From an uncultured Bacteroidales bacterium (lineage in GTDB: Bacteria; Bacteroidota; Bacteroidia; Bacteroidales; Muribaculaceae), in NCBI GenBank assembly GCA_902768435.1, contig CACXLJ010000026.1, positions 1 to 64,000 on the forward strand: a stretch of 64,000 nucleotides of DNA, given 5' to 3'. The notes under the pieces are model-generated. The model was not told the origin of the DNA and did not search any database. It saw only the letters and a program-made list of their open reading frames with translations. Numbering within the stretch: position 1 is the stretch's first letter; every line of letters starts with the position of its first letter. Shown here in pieces: positions 50,905 to 60,369 of the stretch. A program made the translations under genes and the position numbers.

Positions 50905-52920
50905 TTACTTGGTGAGGGGGCTGTAGTCGCGCGAGTAGCGGAGCATCTGGTCGATGTAGTTCTCGCCGTAAACCACCTTCACGTCGGTAATGTTGCCATT
51001 GTTGTCATAGACGGGGCGATAGGTGGGGTTGACAAAGCCCTTGTAGGGAGCGATGTTGAGCGCCTCGTAGCGCTTGAGGATTTCCTTGTGAATCTTGGGA
51101 TCTACCTTCACGCCGTAGTTCTCGACGAGTTTGCGTCCGGCCTCGAAGTCGCCTTCGCTCTTGATGCGCTGCACTTCCTTGAGCAGTTGGCCAAAGAGGT
51201 TGCGGAGTTTCTTGTAGTCGTTAATCTTGACATAGGTCTTGCCACCACGCTTAACGAGTTGGATTACCTTGTCCTTTTTGCCCTTCTCCAAGCACCACTC
51301 GCTGATGAACTTGCGGTTGCGCATGTGGCTCTCCTCGATGTTCTTGCCCGGCTCGATGCGGGTGAGCTGGGTGAGCAAACCGTTCATGATGTACTTGTAA
51401 TACTCAGCCTGATAGGCGTTAGGATCGTCGAAGATGCCCAATTCTACCAGTTTGGGGTCACCCAGGTAGTAGAGAGCGAAGAGGTCGGCACGGCCTTCCT
51501 CGAGGGTAGCGCCATAGGCCTTGAGGGCGTCGGGATCAACACCGGGGAGCAGTTGGCCCGAAGCGTGGCCCAGGCACTCGTGCAGGTCAGTGTGCAGCTT
51601 GTCAGCCAGGGTGAGGTGCTTTTTCATCATCTCCACCTCTACATTACTATAGGCAAATTCCTCGTTCATACCCGAGCCCTTCGAAGCCTCGTCGTAGGCA
51701 TCGGTGATGTTCTCGAGCGTCACGCTCTTAGATCCGTGAGCGGCGCGAATCCAGTTGCTGTTGGGCAGGTTGATGCCGATGGGAGTTGAGGGATAACTGT
51801 CGCCAGCCAGGATGGCAGCGGTAATCACCTTGGCGCTCACACCTTTCACATTTTTCTTCTTGAAACGAGGGTCAACGGGCGAGTTGTCCTCAAACCACTG
51901 TGCGTTGCTGCTGATGATAGAAGTGCGACGCGAAGCCTCGTTGTTGCGGAAGTTCACGATGCTCTCCCAGTTGGCAGTCATGCCCAGAGGATCACCGTAG
52001 CTCTCGATAAAGGCATTGATGAAGTCGATATCGCTCTTGGTGTCTTCGGCCCACAGAATCGAGTAGTCGTCGAAGGTCTTGAGGTCGCCTGTCTCGTAGA
52101 ATTCAATGAGTTTCTCGATATGAGCTCTTTGAGCGTCGTTCTCAGCCACCTCGGCAGCCTTCTGCAGCCAGTAGACGATGTTCACGATAGCACGAGAGTA
52201 GAGACCACCCACCTTGTAGGGTTTCTCTACGACCTTGCCGTTTTCCTTCACCACCTTGGTATTCAAACCATAAGAGATGGGAGTGGCATCGTTGGGGTCT
52301 TTCAGTGCATTGAAGTAGGCTTCAACCTCGGCCTGAGTCACACCCTCATAGAGGTTGTTGGCACTGGTCACGATGAGGTCTTCGCCATCGGCCTGGTTCA
52401 CGCGCTTGGCCATGTAGGTGGGATCGAAAATCACGCGGTCGAGCACGGTGAGCATCTGGTCGAGTGTCTGGCCCTTGCACAGCGGCAGTTTGTCCTTAGG
52501 CAAAGCCTTCACTTGAGCATCGAAGAAAGCCTGCGTGAACTGAGGCACGAACTTGTCCTGCGAGTAGTGATGATGAATGCCGTTGCCAAACCAAATCTGC
52601 TTCAGATAGAGTTCAAGGCCTTTGAAATCGGCGCTCGAACGGTCGCCCTTGAAGTTGGTGTAAACAGCCTCCACCAGTTGGCGGATCTGTAGGTTGTACT
52701 TGCCGTTCTGGTCAGTGAGAATGTCGCGGCCCTGCTGAGCGGCTTCGGTCAGGTAATAGACCAGCTTCTTCTGGTTCAACGAGAGTTCGTCGAAACCAGG
52801 CACCTGGTAACGCAGTACCTCGATGTCGGCAAAGCGGTCCACATTGTAGTTAAAATCTTGTGCCATAGCACCTGTTGTTGAAATCAATGCTGTCATAACA
52901 GCTAAAAAAGTTTTTTTCAT
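50905..52920 (-). CDS. Exported dipeptidyl peptidase III-like metallopeptidase (M49)
   Basis: A 671-aa protein with signal peptide (MKKTFLAVMTALISTTGAMA). The M49 zinc site is HECLGH (447-452) with the second motif EEGRAD (474-479). This is the HExxGH form with one extra residue that defines DPP III, including the Bacteroides enzyme. It removes dipeptides from peptide N-termini, probably in the periplasm during peptide foraging. It is the last gene of a minus-strand run dxr-rseP-rlmI-like-unknown-DPP III with gaps of 18-30 nt, ending at the GGTCGC hairpin. Confidence 0.92.
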   Translation of the reverse strand: MKKTFLAVMTALISTTGAMAQDFNYNVDRFADIEVLRYQVPGFDELSLNQKKLVYYLTEAAQQGRDILTDQNGKYNLQIRQLVEAVYTNFKGDRSSADFKGLELYLKQIWFGNGIHHHYSQDKFVPQFTQAFFDAQVKALPKDKLPLCKGQTLDQMLTVLDRVIFDPTYMAKRVNQADGEDLIVTSANNLYEGVTQAEVEAYFNALKDPNDATPISYGLNTKVVKENGKVVEKPYKVGGLYSRAIVNIVYWLQKAAEVAENDAQRAHIEKLIEFYETGDLKTFDDYSILWAEDTKSDIDFINAFIESYGDPLGMTANWESIVNFRNNEASRRTSIISSNAQWFEDNSPVDPRFKKKNVKGVSAKVITAAILAGDSYPSTPIGINLPNSNWIRAAHGSKSVTLENITDAYDEASKGSGMNEEFAYSNVEVEMMKKHLTLADKLHTDLHECLGHASGQLLPGVDPDALKAYGATLEEGRADLFALYYLGDPKLVELGIFDDPNAYQAEYYKYIMNGLLTQLTRIEPGKNIEESHMRNRKFISEWCLEKGKKDKVIQLVKRGGKTYVKINDYKKLRNLFGQLLKEVQRIKSEGDFEAGRKLVENYGVKVDPKIHKEILKRYEALNIAPYKGFVNPTYRPVYDNNGNITDVKVVYGENYIDQMLRYSRDYSPLTK

Positions 52921-52945
52921 AGGTATGTGTTTAAAATGAAATTTT

Positions 52946-53659
52946 TTACATCTTGGTCACGGTGAAGCGGCTTCCGGTCCACTTGAGCACCACACTCTTC
53001 TTGGGATCGTCATTGTGTGTGAGTTTTATGTTCTTGCCCACGCGAGGCAGTTCAATGTCGTACTTCCTGAAGTCAAACTTCTGACCACACATCACCTCGG
53101 GTGTGCGCGGACGCCAAATCATCTCACCGCTATTAATCTTGAAGAACATGAGGTCATTGACACACACAGTAACACGGTCATCAGGGTCCTCATCGGGCAA
53201 TATAGGGTCGAGGGCATCGTTGTCGTCAGAGCGATACTCGTCTCCAATAAAGGCCACACCCACGAGCACGCCACCATCGTCGGTGCGCCAATAGCACATT
53301 TCCACCTTATTGACGAGTTCGGTGAAGACTTCAGCCTTGAAATAGCCATTCTTTTCGTCAAGCACCATTCCATCAAAGATATTTTCGGTGTCAAGGCCCA
53401 GCAAGTAGTCTACTCCAGCATGAAGCAAGTAGTTGGGATAGGCATAAGCCAAACCCACAAAGTAGTTTTTGATCGTCATCTTGCTGAGCACACTGCCGGC
53501 CGAGTACAGGTTCTGGTTGTGCCACTCCTTGACAATGTCGGACACCGACATTTCATGGCCAGCGAAATTGTACTCTTCCTGCGCCAACGAGCGTGCGGGA
53601 GCTACAAGCATGGCACATGCCAGCATGGCCATTGCTACGGGTTTAAGCATCTTCTTCAT
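52946..53659 (-). CDS. Exported protein of unknown function
   Basis: A 237-aa protein with signal peptide (LKPVAMAMLACAMLVAPARS). The mature part is mixed alpha/beta with acidic stretches (DEYRSDDNDALDPILPDEDP) and a basic C-terminal end (KSVVLKWTGSRFTVTKM). No family recognised. It lies between DPP III (25 nt) and the methyltransferase (30 nt) in the same operon. Confidence 0.6.
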   Translation of the reverse strand: MKKMLKPVAMAMLACAMLVAPARSLAQEEYNFAGHEMSVSDIVKEWHNQNLYSAGSVLSKMTIKNYFVGLAYAYPNYLLHAGVDYLLGLDTENIFDGMVLDEKNGYFKAEVFTELVNKVEMCYWRTDDGGVLVGVAFIGDEYRSDDNDALDPILPDEDPDDRVTVCVNDLMFFKINSGEMIWRPRTPEVMCGQKFDFRKYDIELPRVGKNIKLTHNDDPKKSVVLKWTGSRFTVTKM

Positions 53660-53689
53660 CTTTAATGATATTATGAGTTAATACTTGTT

Positions 53690-54871
53690 TCATTCCACAT
53701 AGAGCACCAGCCCCTTCAAGTACTCGCCCTCGGGGTGGTAGATGTTGATGGGATGGTCGGCAGGCTGCGTGAGCTGATGCAGGATGCGCACCTTACGCCG
53801 TGCTATGGCTGCAGCGCTGAACACTGCCAACCGGAACTGCTCCTTGTTCACCGCCTGTGAGCACGAGAAGGTGAACAGAATGCCACCCGAGGCAATTTTT
53901 TCGAAAGCCTTGACATTGAGTTTGCGGTAACCTATGAGCGCATTCTTGAGCGCCGTCTTGTGCTTGGCAAAGGCGGGCGGGTCAAGGATGATGAGGTCGT
54001 AGGCATCCTTCTCCATCTCAGCAAGATACTTGAAGGCATCCACGGCAAACGACTCGTGGCGGTCGCACTCTGGGAAGTTGAGCGCCACATTGGCATCGGT
54101 GAGACTGATGGCCTTGGCCGAACTGTCGACCGAGTGCACAAGCTGGGCTCCGCCCCTCAAGGCATAGAACGAGAAGCCACCGGTGTAGCAGAACATGTTC
54201 AGCACTCTCCTACCCTGCGCATAGTGCTCGAGCAGACTGCGGTTCTCGCGCTGGTCGACAAAGAAACCCGTCTTCTGGCCCTTGAGCCAGTCGACATGGA
54301 ACTGCAGACCGTTCTCCATGGCCACATCCTGGTCATACTCGCCCACAATATAAGCGTTCTGCGGGTCGAGATGAGCCTTGTAGGGCAATGTGGTCTCGCT
54401 CTTGTAGTACACATTCTTCACCAGCCCGTCGGGCAGGCGGGTGAGTGCATCGGCAATCAGGTTGCGGGCAAAGTGCATGCCAGGCGAGTGTGCCTGCATC
54501 ACGGCAGTGTGACCATAGATGTCGATTACCAGACCGGGCAGAAAGTCGCCCTCGCCATGCACCAGACGAAAGGCATTGTTGTCTTCCCTGATCAAACCAA
54601 GCGCCTGGCGCATCTTGTAGGCAGCAAGCAGCCTCTGCTCGAAGAACGCTGCATCGATTTCGCTATCGTCAAATGCCAGAATGCGCACCGCAATGCTCCC
54701 TATCTGGTAATGGCCATTGCCAATGTGCTCGCCTTCGTGACTATAGACCGACACGAGGTCGCCCTCTTCCACATCGTCCATGCGCTCAATCGCACCCGAG
54801 AACACCCAGGGGTGGAACCGCTTCAACGATTCCTCCTTGCCCCGACGCAATATCACTCGTTTATATACCAT
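53690..54871 (-). CDS. rlmI: RlmI-type 23S rRNA cytosine methyltransferase
   Basis: A 393-aa protein. An N-terminal PUA domain (RVILRRGKEESLKRFHPWVF, VYSHEGEHIGNGHYQ) is followed by an EEHEE and SAM-methyltransferase domain with FFVDQRENRSLL (about 203), motif I VLNMFCYTGGFSFYAL (about 222), VDSSAKAI (about 249) and LDPPAFAKHK (about 296). Members methylate C5 of a cytosine in 23S rRNA (C1962 for RlmI). It is in the dxr operon, 22 nt after rseP. Confidence 0.9.
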   Translation of the reverse strand: MVYKRVILRRGKEESLKRFHPWVFSGAIERMDDVEEGDLVSVYSHEGEHIGNGHYQIGSIAVRILAFDDSEIDAAFFEQRLLAAYKMRQALGLIREDNNAFRLVHGEGDFLPGLVIDIYGHTAVMQAHSPGMHFARNLIADALTRLPDGLVKNVYYKSETTLPYKAHLDPQNAYIVGEYDQDVAMENGLQFHVDWLKGQKTGFFVDQRENRSLLEHYAQGRRVLNMFCYTGGFSFYALRGGAQLVHSVDSSAKAISLTDANVALNFPECDRHESFAVDAFKYLAEMEKDAYDLIILDPPAFAKHKTALKNALIGYRKLNVKAFEKIASGGILFTFSCSQAVNKEQFRLAVFSAAAIARRKVRILHQLTQPADHPINIYHPEGEYLKGLVLYVE

Positions 54872-54893
54872 CTTTTATGCTATCAATAGTTAT

Positions 54894-56381
54894 TTACTTG
54901 AAGAAGAAGCGGTAAATGTCGTTACCGTTGGCAAAGAGCAGCAGTGCAATCAGGAAGATCATGCCTGCCATTTGAGCACGCTCCATGAATTTCTCGCTGG
55001 GCTTGCGCCTGAAGATAATCTCAAACAGCAGGAACAGCACATGGCCGCCATCGAGTGCCGGAATGGGCAGGATGTTCATGAATGCCAAGATAACCGACAG
55101 GAATGCCGTAATGCTCCAGAAACTGTACCAATCCCAATGATCGGGGAAGATGTGGCCAATTGAACCAAAGCCGCCCAGACTCTTGGCGCCCTCGCTGGTG
55201 AATACATATTTGAACGCCTTTACATAGTCGACCAGTTGCTTGCAGCCCTTCTCGATGCCACGCGGTATCGACTGGAAAAAGTTGTAGCTGTGGTTCACCG
55301 TCTTGAAGATCTTTGATGCATCGTTCTGCAGTTCAAAGCCCAGTTTGCCGTCGCCGTCAATCTCCATATTCACCGTGAGGGTGTCGGTTCCACGCAACAT
55401 CGTCATGGGAACAGTCTTGCTCTTGTTTTTCTTGAGATTCTCGGTAAACACCTCATAGGTCCTGGTCGGCACACCATTCACGGCAAGGAACTTGTCGCCC
55501 TCTTTCAGGCCGGCCTTCTCGGCACCGCCGCGAGGTTGGGTCTGCTTCACCACAACGGGCACATTCACCGTCATGAACTGAATGTCATTCTCCAGGTCGC
55601 TATTCACCTGCATCATGAAGTTCTTGGGCAAGTTGAGCGTGACCGTATCAGTGCCACGAAGCACCTGCACCTTGCTGGCCGACAAAATCTTGAGCTGGTC
55701 GGTGTCGAAGAATTCCACCTGAGCGCCGTCGGCAGTAAGCGGAATGTCGTTGTCAACAAAACCAGCCTTGTGGGCCGTTTCACTGTACACAAGACCATCG
55801 GTCGCACTCTTGAAAGGCAGATATTCCTCGCCCCAATAGTACACCATGCCTGCATAAATCACGATGGCAAGCAGGAAGTTGAACAACACACCGCCCACCA
55901 TGATGAGCAAGCGTTGCCAAGCAGGCTTGGCGCGGAACTCCCACGGGTGAACTTCATTGCTCAAATCCTTTGCATTGGTGGTCTCGTCAATCATGCCATT
56001 GATGGCGCAATAGCCACCCAGGGGCAGCCAGCCAATTCCATAAGTAGTGTCGCGCCAGGTCGACTTGCCGTTTTCGGGCATCTCTTCGGCCTGGATTTCT
56101 TTATGCGTTGGCACCTCGGCTGGAGCAGCGTCGGCGATATCTGTTTCTTGTTTATCTTCGTTTTCGGCAGGTTTCGGGTCTTTGGGATTCTTGAAGAAAG
56201 TGACCTTGTGCTTCTTGGGGTTCCACGACACAATCGAGAACCAGGGGTTGAAGAACAAGTAGAATTTGTCGACCTTTACCTTGAAGAGTCGCGAGAATGT
56301 GTAGTGTCCCAACTCGTGGATAAACACCAGCAAACCCAGCGATACGATCAGTTCAAATGCTTTTAACCAAAATGTGCTCAT
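54894..56381 (-). CDS. rseP: Site-2 protease RseP-like
   Basis: A 495-aa membrane metalloprotease. HELGH at residues 22-26 within the first membrane helix, another helix around 158-180, one or two PDZ domains between about 200 and 390 (GAEKAGLKEGDKFLAVNGVP), and the LDG site NILPIPALDGGHVLF (about 425) before the last helices. It cleaves membrane-embedded regulators, for example anti-sigma factors or signal peptide remnants. The soluble insert near 65-95 (acidic, Lys/Asp-rich) is longer than in E. coli. It sits 18 nt after dxr. Confidence 0.93.
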   Translation of the reverse strand: MSTFWLKAFELIVSLGLLVFIHELGHYTFSRLFKVKVDKFYLFFNPWFSIVSWNPKKHKVTFFKNPKDPKPAENEDKQETDIADAAPAEVPTHKEIQAEEMPENGKSTWRDTTYGIGWLPLGGYCAINGMIDETTNAKDLSNEVHPWEFRAKPAWQRLLIMVGGVLFNFLLAIVIYAGMVYYWGEEYLPFKSATDGLVYSETAHKAGFVDNDIPLTADGAQVEFFDTDQLKILSASKVQVLRGTDTVTLNLPKNFMMQVNSDLENDIQFMTVNVPVVVKQTQPRGGAEKAGLKEGDKFLAVNGVPTRTYEVFTENLKKNKSKTVPMTMLRGTDTLTVNMEIDGDGKLGFELQNDASKIFKTVNHSYNFFQSIPRGIEKGCKQLVDYVKAFKYVFTSEGAKSLGGFGSIGHIFPDHWDWYSFWSITAFLSVILAFMNILPIPALDGGHVLFLLFEIIFRRKPSEKFMERAQMAGMIFLIALLLFANGNDIYRFFFK

Positions 56382-56399
56382 TTCTGTTTTTCAATTTTT

Positions 56400-57554
56400 T
56401 CAAATGATTGTTGCAGCATAACGGCGCGTTTCCTCGTTGGTGCGCACATAGTCCTCGTATGTCGGTTCTTCCACAAAGGGAACCCACGACATGGCCGCAT
56501 GAATAATTCTGTATATATCGTTAAATTTAATTCTACGCTCCAGGAAGGCAGCCACAGCAATTTCGTTGGCAGCATTCACCACACAGGGTACATTGCCGCC
56601 CCGCTCGGCAGCCTCATAGGCAACGCGCAACAGCGGGAATTTTTCGAAGTCGGGCTTCTCGAAGGTGAGATGGCTATAGTCGCTAATGGTCATGCGATAC
56701 TGGTCGGTCGGCAGGCGGCCGGGCAAACCCAGCGCAAACCTGATGGGCAGGTGCATGTCGGGCAAGCCCAACTGCGCCTTCACCGACCCATCGACAAACT
56801 CTACCATCGAGTGCACAATCGACTGCGGGTGCACCACAATCTCGATATCGCGGTGTGAAACGCCAAAGAGCCACTTGGCTTCAAGCATCTCAAAGCCCTT
56901 GTTCATCATCGTGGCCGAGTCGATTGTGATTTTCGCGCCCATGCTCCAGTTGGGGTGACGCAGCGCATCGTCGACGGTAGCCACCTCGAGCTGTTCCTTG
57001 GGCCAGGTCCTGAACGGGCCACCCGAAGCAGTGAGTATCAGTTTTGCCACATCTTCGTGGTTCTCGCCCATCAGGCACTGATAGAAGGCACCGTGCTCTG
57101 AGTCGACCGGGTACATCACACTGCGGCTCTTGGCCAGCAGACGTGTGATGAGGTCGCCTGCCACCACAAGCGTTTCCTTGTTGGCAAGCGCAATCTTCTT
57201 TCCCGCTTCTATCGCCTTGATGGTAGGAGCTAATCCGCTATAGCCCACCATGGCAGTCACCACCGTGTCGATTTCAGGACGAGTTACCACATCGGCAATC
57301 GCTTGAGCGCCACACAGCACCTCGATGGGCAGATCGTCGAGCTCCGACTTCACATAACCGTAATATTCCTCGTTGCCAATCACAACCACCTTGGGCCTGA
57401 ACAGGCGAGCCTGAGATATCAGCAAGTCGGCACTGCTGTTGGCCACAAGCATCCATGCCTTGAAAAGACGCGGATACTCGGCTATCACATCGAGCGTCTG
57501 GCGCCCAATAGAGCCCGTGCTACCCAGTATGGCAATGTTTCTAATTTCTTCCAC
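56400..57554 (-). CDS. dxr: 1-deoxy-D-xylulose 5-phosphate reductoisomerase
   Basis: A 384-aa enzyme of the MEP pathway, converting DXP to 2-C-methyl-D-erythritol 4-phosphate with NADPH. Motifs: AILGSTGSIGRQTLDVI (8-24, NADPH), ALANKETLVVAGDL (about 122), SEHGAFYQCL (about 153), ASGGPFRTW (about 181, substrate loop), GAKITIDSATMMNKGFE (about 207) and PDMHLPIRFAL (about 262). First gene of the operon with rseP downstream, the usual dxr-rseP neighbourhood. A -7 box TATCTTTG is at 57582-57589 (minus strand). Confidence 0.96.
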   Translation of the reverse strand: MEEIRNIAILGSTGSIGRQTLDVIAEYPRLFKAWMLVANSSADLLISQARLFRPKVVVIGNEEYYGYVKSELDDLPIEVLCGAQAIADVVTRPEIDTVVTAMVGYSGLAPTIKAIEAGKKIALANKETLVVAGDLITRLLAKSRSVMYPVDSEHGAFYQCLMGENHEDVAKLILTASGGPFRTWPKEQLEVATVDDALRHPNWSMGAKITIDSATMMNKGFEMLEAKWLFGVSHRDIEIVVHPQSIVHSMVEFVDGSVKAQLGLPDMHLPIRFALGLPGRLPTDQYRMTISDYSHLTFEKPDFEKFPLLRVAYEAAERGGNVPCVVNAANEIAVAAFLERRIKFNDIYRIIHAAMSWVPFVEEPTYEDYVRTNEETRRYAATII

Positions 57555-57581
57555 TTGTGTATCTTTAGTAAAAATAACTTA

Positions 57582-57589
57582 CAAAGATA
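57582..57589 (-). promoter_or_regulatory. -7 box of the dxr operon
   Basis: TATCTTTG on the minus strand, 27 nt before the dxr ATG. The -33 element is not evident. It would drive a five-gene transcript. Confidence 0.55.
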
Positions 57590-57717
57590 GTTCTTTCATT
57601 TTGCTTATTAAAATAAAAATTCGGCATTAATTACCATTAACACCGAATTTATGTTTTTTTATAAAACGATCATAAAGGTCTGAGCACTCAGAGACATCCT
57701 AGAAATCGGAATAACTG

Positions 57718-59838
57718 TCAGAACTCCAGGGGCACCACCACTTTGAAGGTGATGTTGCGGCCCATGTTGCTCACACCCTGGCGGCCTGTGACGAGATTAA
57801 CATCGGCATATTTCAATCGGCTCAAATGGCTCTGATACACCCTGTCAGTCAAGTTACTGCCTATCACATAGACCGATGCCACATGTTTGCCATGCACATT
57901 GATGTCGGTGCCCACGGTGGCATTGAGCAGCGCATAGGCGGGTGTAGCCGTCTCGGTATTGTCGGCCTTATAGTAGTGGTTTTGCTTGAAATTGTAGTCA
58001 AGGCCCACCGACACAAAACTGTTACAGAACACCTTGCCGTGATGGTTCATTTCATATTTGGCATCGACTTGCCAGCGCGGGGCCGGCGTGAAGGGCAAAA
58101 ATTTGCTCTCCTCGGGCTGATGCAACTGCACGGCATCGACCATGCTGAACGAGGTACCCAGGTGCAGCGAGTGGATGGGGTGAACATCAAGGCTCACCTC
58201 GGCGCCCAACAATCGCGAGTCGCCACTGTCGAAGCGATAGGTCATGTAGCCTTCCTGCATCACCTCGCCCACGCGATGCAGATAAATGTAGTTGTCGATG
58301 CGGTTACAGAACAGGGCCAGTTCGGCACTGACGAAGCGGCTCGTATAGTCCATCGAGAAGTCGAACTGCCAACTGTACTCGGGTTTCAAATTTACATTGC
58401 CAAGTTCATAACGCACCGACCCCTCGTGCACACCGTTCGACGCAAGTTCGCTCACATTGGGCGCACGGAAACCGCGCGACACATTCAACTTCAGGTTGAG
58501 TGCATCGGTAGCATGAAACACGGCTCCAAGGCTACCAGTAACGCCATTGAAATTTTTCTTGAAGGGTGCAAACCTAACCACATCGTCTTCAATGAGTTCG
58601 ACACTATTCAAGTGGCGATAATCATAGCGCACACCACCGTTCAGCACCCACTTGCTCCACTCGCGGGTGGCTGTGGCAAACACGCCCACATCCGTTAGCC
58701 GGTATTCGGGTATCAGATACTCCTCGCCCAGATTCAGCGAACGCTGCCACATGCCATTCACACCGCCGGTGAACTTCCAGCCACCGAAGTCGCGCGTGAT
58801 GTAGTTCACATTGTAATTCACCGTATGCAACTTGAAGTAGAGCGCATAGTCGTTTGGGTGCTCGGCCTCTTCAAACTCCTGACGGCGGTTCTGCTGATAG
58901 CCTAGCAGCACATTCAGACGGTCATCGCCCACATAAAAGGTGTTGTTCAGCACCACCTTGGTGTGATAGACCTGCTGGTAAGGCATGCCGTGATGATAGG
59001 TCTTGAGTTTATCGTAGGGAACCTCAAGTTCGCCCGTTTCGTTGTCACGCTCACCCTCAATGATGCTGGGAGTGATGTGATAATGCGACACGATGAGTTG
59101 CGACTTACCCCAGTTGCGGTTCAGGCCCAGCATGCCGCGCAAGGCACGCTCGTGGAACTGCGAGTTAGGCACATAGCCATCGCACTTGTTCTTGTATTCA
59201 TGCGCCATCTTCTCGCTGTAGCGCAGGTCCCACAATATGCCCTGCTTGTTACCGGCAAAGTTGAGCGAGTAATCGAACAGACCGTTATTGGTCTGATACT
59301 CGGTCGACAGGTTCAACTTGATCTTGCCCAACGGAACCACCGGATAGGGGTTGAACTTGATGACACCCGCCATGGCATCGGAGCCATACACAAGGCTGGC
59401 CGGCCCCTTGAGTATCTCGACCGAGCCCACACCTTGGCCATCGACCTCAATGCCATGCTCATCGCCCCATTGCTGCCCTTCTTGTCTGATGCCGTCGTTC
59501 ACCACCACAATGCGGTTGTAACCCAAGCCACGAATCACGGGTTTCGAAATACCGCTGCCGGTAGTGATTTGCGACACACCAGGTTGGGTGGATATCGCAT
59601 CGATTACATTTGATGCCGACAGTGCCTGCATCTCACGGCCAGTGAGCATCTTGACGGGGGCCGACGAGTTCTTGAGGCGAGTTTCGCCCGTAGCACCCGT
59701 CACCACCACTTCTTTCAGGTTCAAGTGACGATAAAACACATCGGTTGTGTCTATTTCTGCTTGTTTTTCTTGCGCAAAAGCTGGTACCACACTGGCGATG
59801 GCAATCAGGTTTATAATGATATGTCTATTGATTTTCAT
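57718..59838 (-). CDS. TonB-dependent outer-membrane receptor
   Basis: A 706-aa protein with a signal peptide (to about residue 22). The plug domain contains the TonB-box-like region near LKEVVVTG (42-49), SQITTGSGISKPVIRGLGY, the VEIL-KGPASLVYGSDAMAGVI segment (about 143-163), and then a 22-strand-type barrel ending in F (VVPLEF). The plug sequence, WGDEHGIEVDGQGVG in particular, resembles zinc (ZnuD-like) and other metal receptors rather than siderophore ones. Next to it are a Cys/His-rich membrane protein and a lipoprotein. Metal uptake is an inference from this. Confidence 0.88.
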   Translation of the reverse strand: MKINRHIIINLIAIASVVPAFAQEKQAEIDTTDVFYRHLNLKEVVVTGATGETRLKNSSAPVKMLTGREMQALSASNVIDAISTQPGVSQITTGSGISKPVIRGLGYNRIVVVNDGIRQEGQQWGDEHGIEVDGQGVGSVEILKGPASLVYGSDAMAGVIKFNPYPVVPLGKIKLNLSTEYQTNNGLFDYSLNFAGNKQGILWDLRYSEKMAHEYKNKCDGYVPNSQFHERALRGMLGLNRNWGKSQLIVSHYHITPSIIEGERDNETGELEVPYDKLKTYHHGMPYQQVYHTKVVLNNTFYVGDDRLNVLLGYQQNRRQEFEEAEHPNDYALYFKLHTVNYNVNYITRDFGGWKFTGGVNGMWQRSLNLGEEYLIPEYRLTDVGVFATATREWSKWVLNGGVRYDYRHLNSVELIEDDVVRFAPFKKNFNGVTGSLGAVFHATDALNLKLNVSRGFRAPNVSELASNGVHEGSVRYELGNVNLKPEYSWQFDFSMDYTSRFVSAELALFCNRIDNYIYLHRVGEVMQEGYMTYRFDSGDSRLLGAEVSLDVHPIHSLHLGTSFSMVDAVQLHQPEESKFLPFTPAPRWQVDAKYEMNHHGKVFCNSFVSVGLDYNFKQNHYYKADNTETATPAYALLNATVGTDINVHGKHVASVYVIGSNLTDRVYQSHLSRLKYADVNLVTGRQGVSNMGRNITFKVVVPLEF

Positions 59839-59977
59839 TGTTCTGTGATGATTTGCCCATCAGCACATGCCCGCACCACACACCGCCGCGCCACAATAGT
59901 GAACACGACGCATGTGCAGGCACACACTCATGGAGATTTTCAATTAAAAAAGTGGAAAAAACAGATGCCTTTTCTCA

Positions 59978-60325
59978 TCACAGCAATGGAGGTCCCCTGC
60001 GGTAAATGCCAGTCACGCATTTTTGGCAATGCGAGGGGCTGATGAAAATGCTTTGCACCACTACCAGGCTGAGCAAGAGCATCATGACCACGCCCATGGC
60101 CGTGACAAAGTCCTGGCCCAGGAATCGGCACAGCACACAATCGTCAACACTGGCTTTCTCTACCGTCAAGTGACCGGTATGCTGCACATGACACTCGCAT
60201 TGCTCGCAAGTGGTATCGACCACATTTTGTTCATAGTGCACATGCAGCGACGACAAGAGCACCATCGGCAAAAAGACCGACAGCAATATCCACGACGATA
60301 TTTTCTCTTTGCGTTTCAACTGCAT
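59978..60325 (-). CDS. Cys/His-rich membrane protein, probably metal-related
   Basis: A 115-aa protein with a hydrophobic N-terminus (SWILLSVFLPMVLLSSLHVH) and a second helix (about 75-92, AMGVVMMLLLSLVVVQSIFI). The part between carries HVHYEQ, CEQCECHVQHTGHL and DDCVLC, ligands typical of metal-binding exported or membrane proteins. The neighbouring gene in the direction of transcription is the TonB receptor (139 nt further). A -7 box TATTTTTG (minus strand, 60333-60340) ends 7 nt before the ATG, so the transcript is nearly leaderless. Role: metal handling, inferred. Confidence 0.6.
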   Translation of the reverse strand: MQLKRKEKISSWILLSVFLPMVLLSSLHVHYEQNVVDTTCEQCECHVQHTGHLTVEKASVDDCVLCRFLGQDFVTAMGVVMMLLLSLVVVQSIFISPSHCQKCVTGIYRRGPPLL

Positions 60326-60332
60326 TGCGCTG

Positions 60333-60363
60333 CAAAAATAGATATTATCCTTTATTTAAGCAA
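60333..60363 (-). promoter_or_regulatory. Promoter of the Cys/His-rich protein
   Basis: On the minus strand TTG (60363-60361) and TATTTTTG (60340-60333), 20 bp apart. The start codon is at 60325, 7 nt beyond the -7 box. Confidence 0.65.
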
Positions 60364-60369
60364 CAAAAA

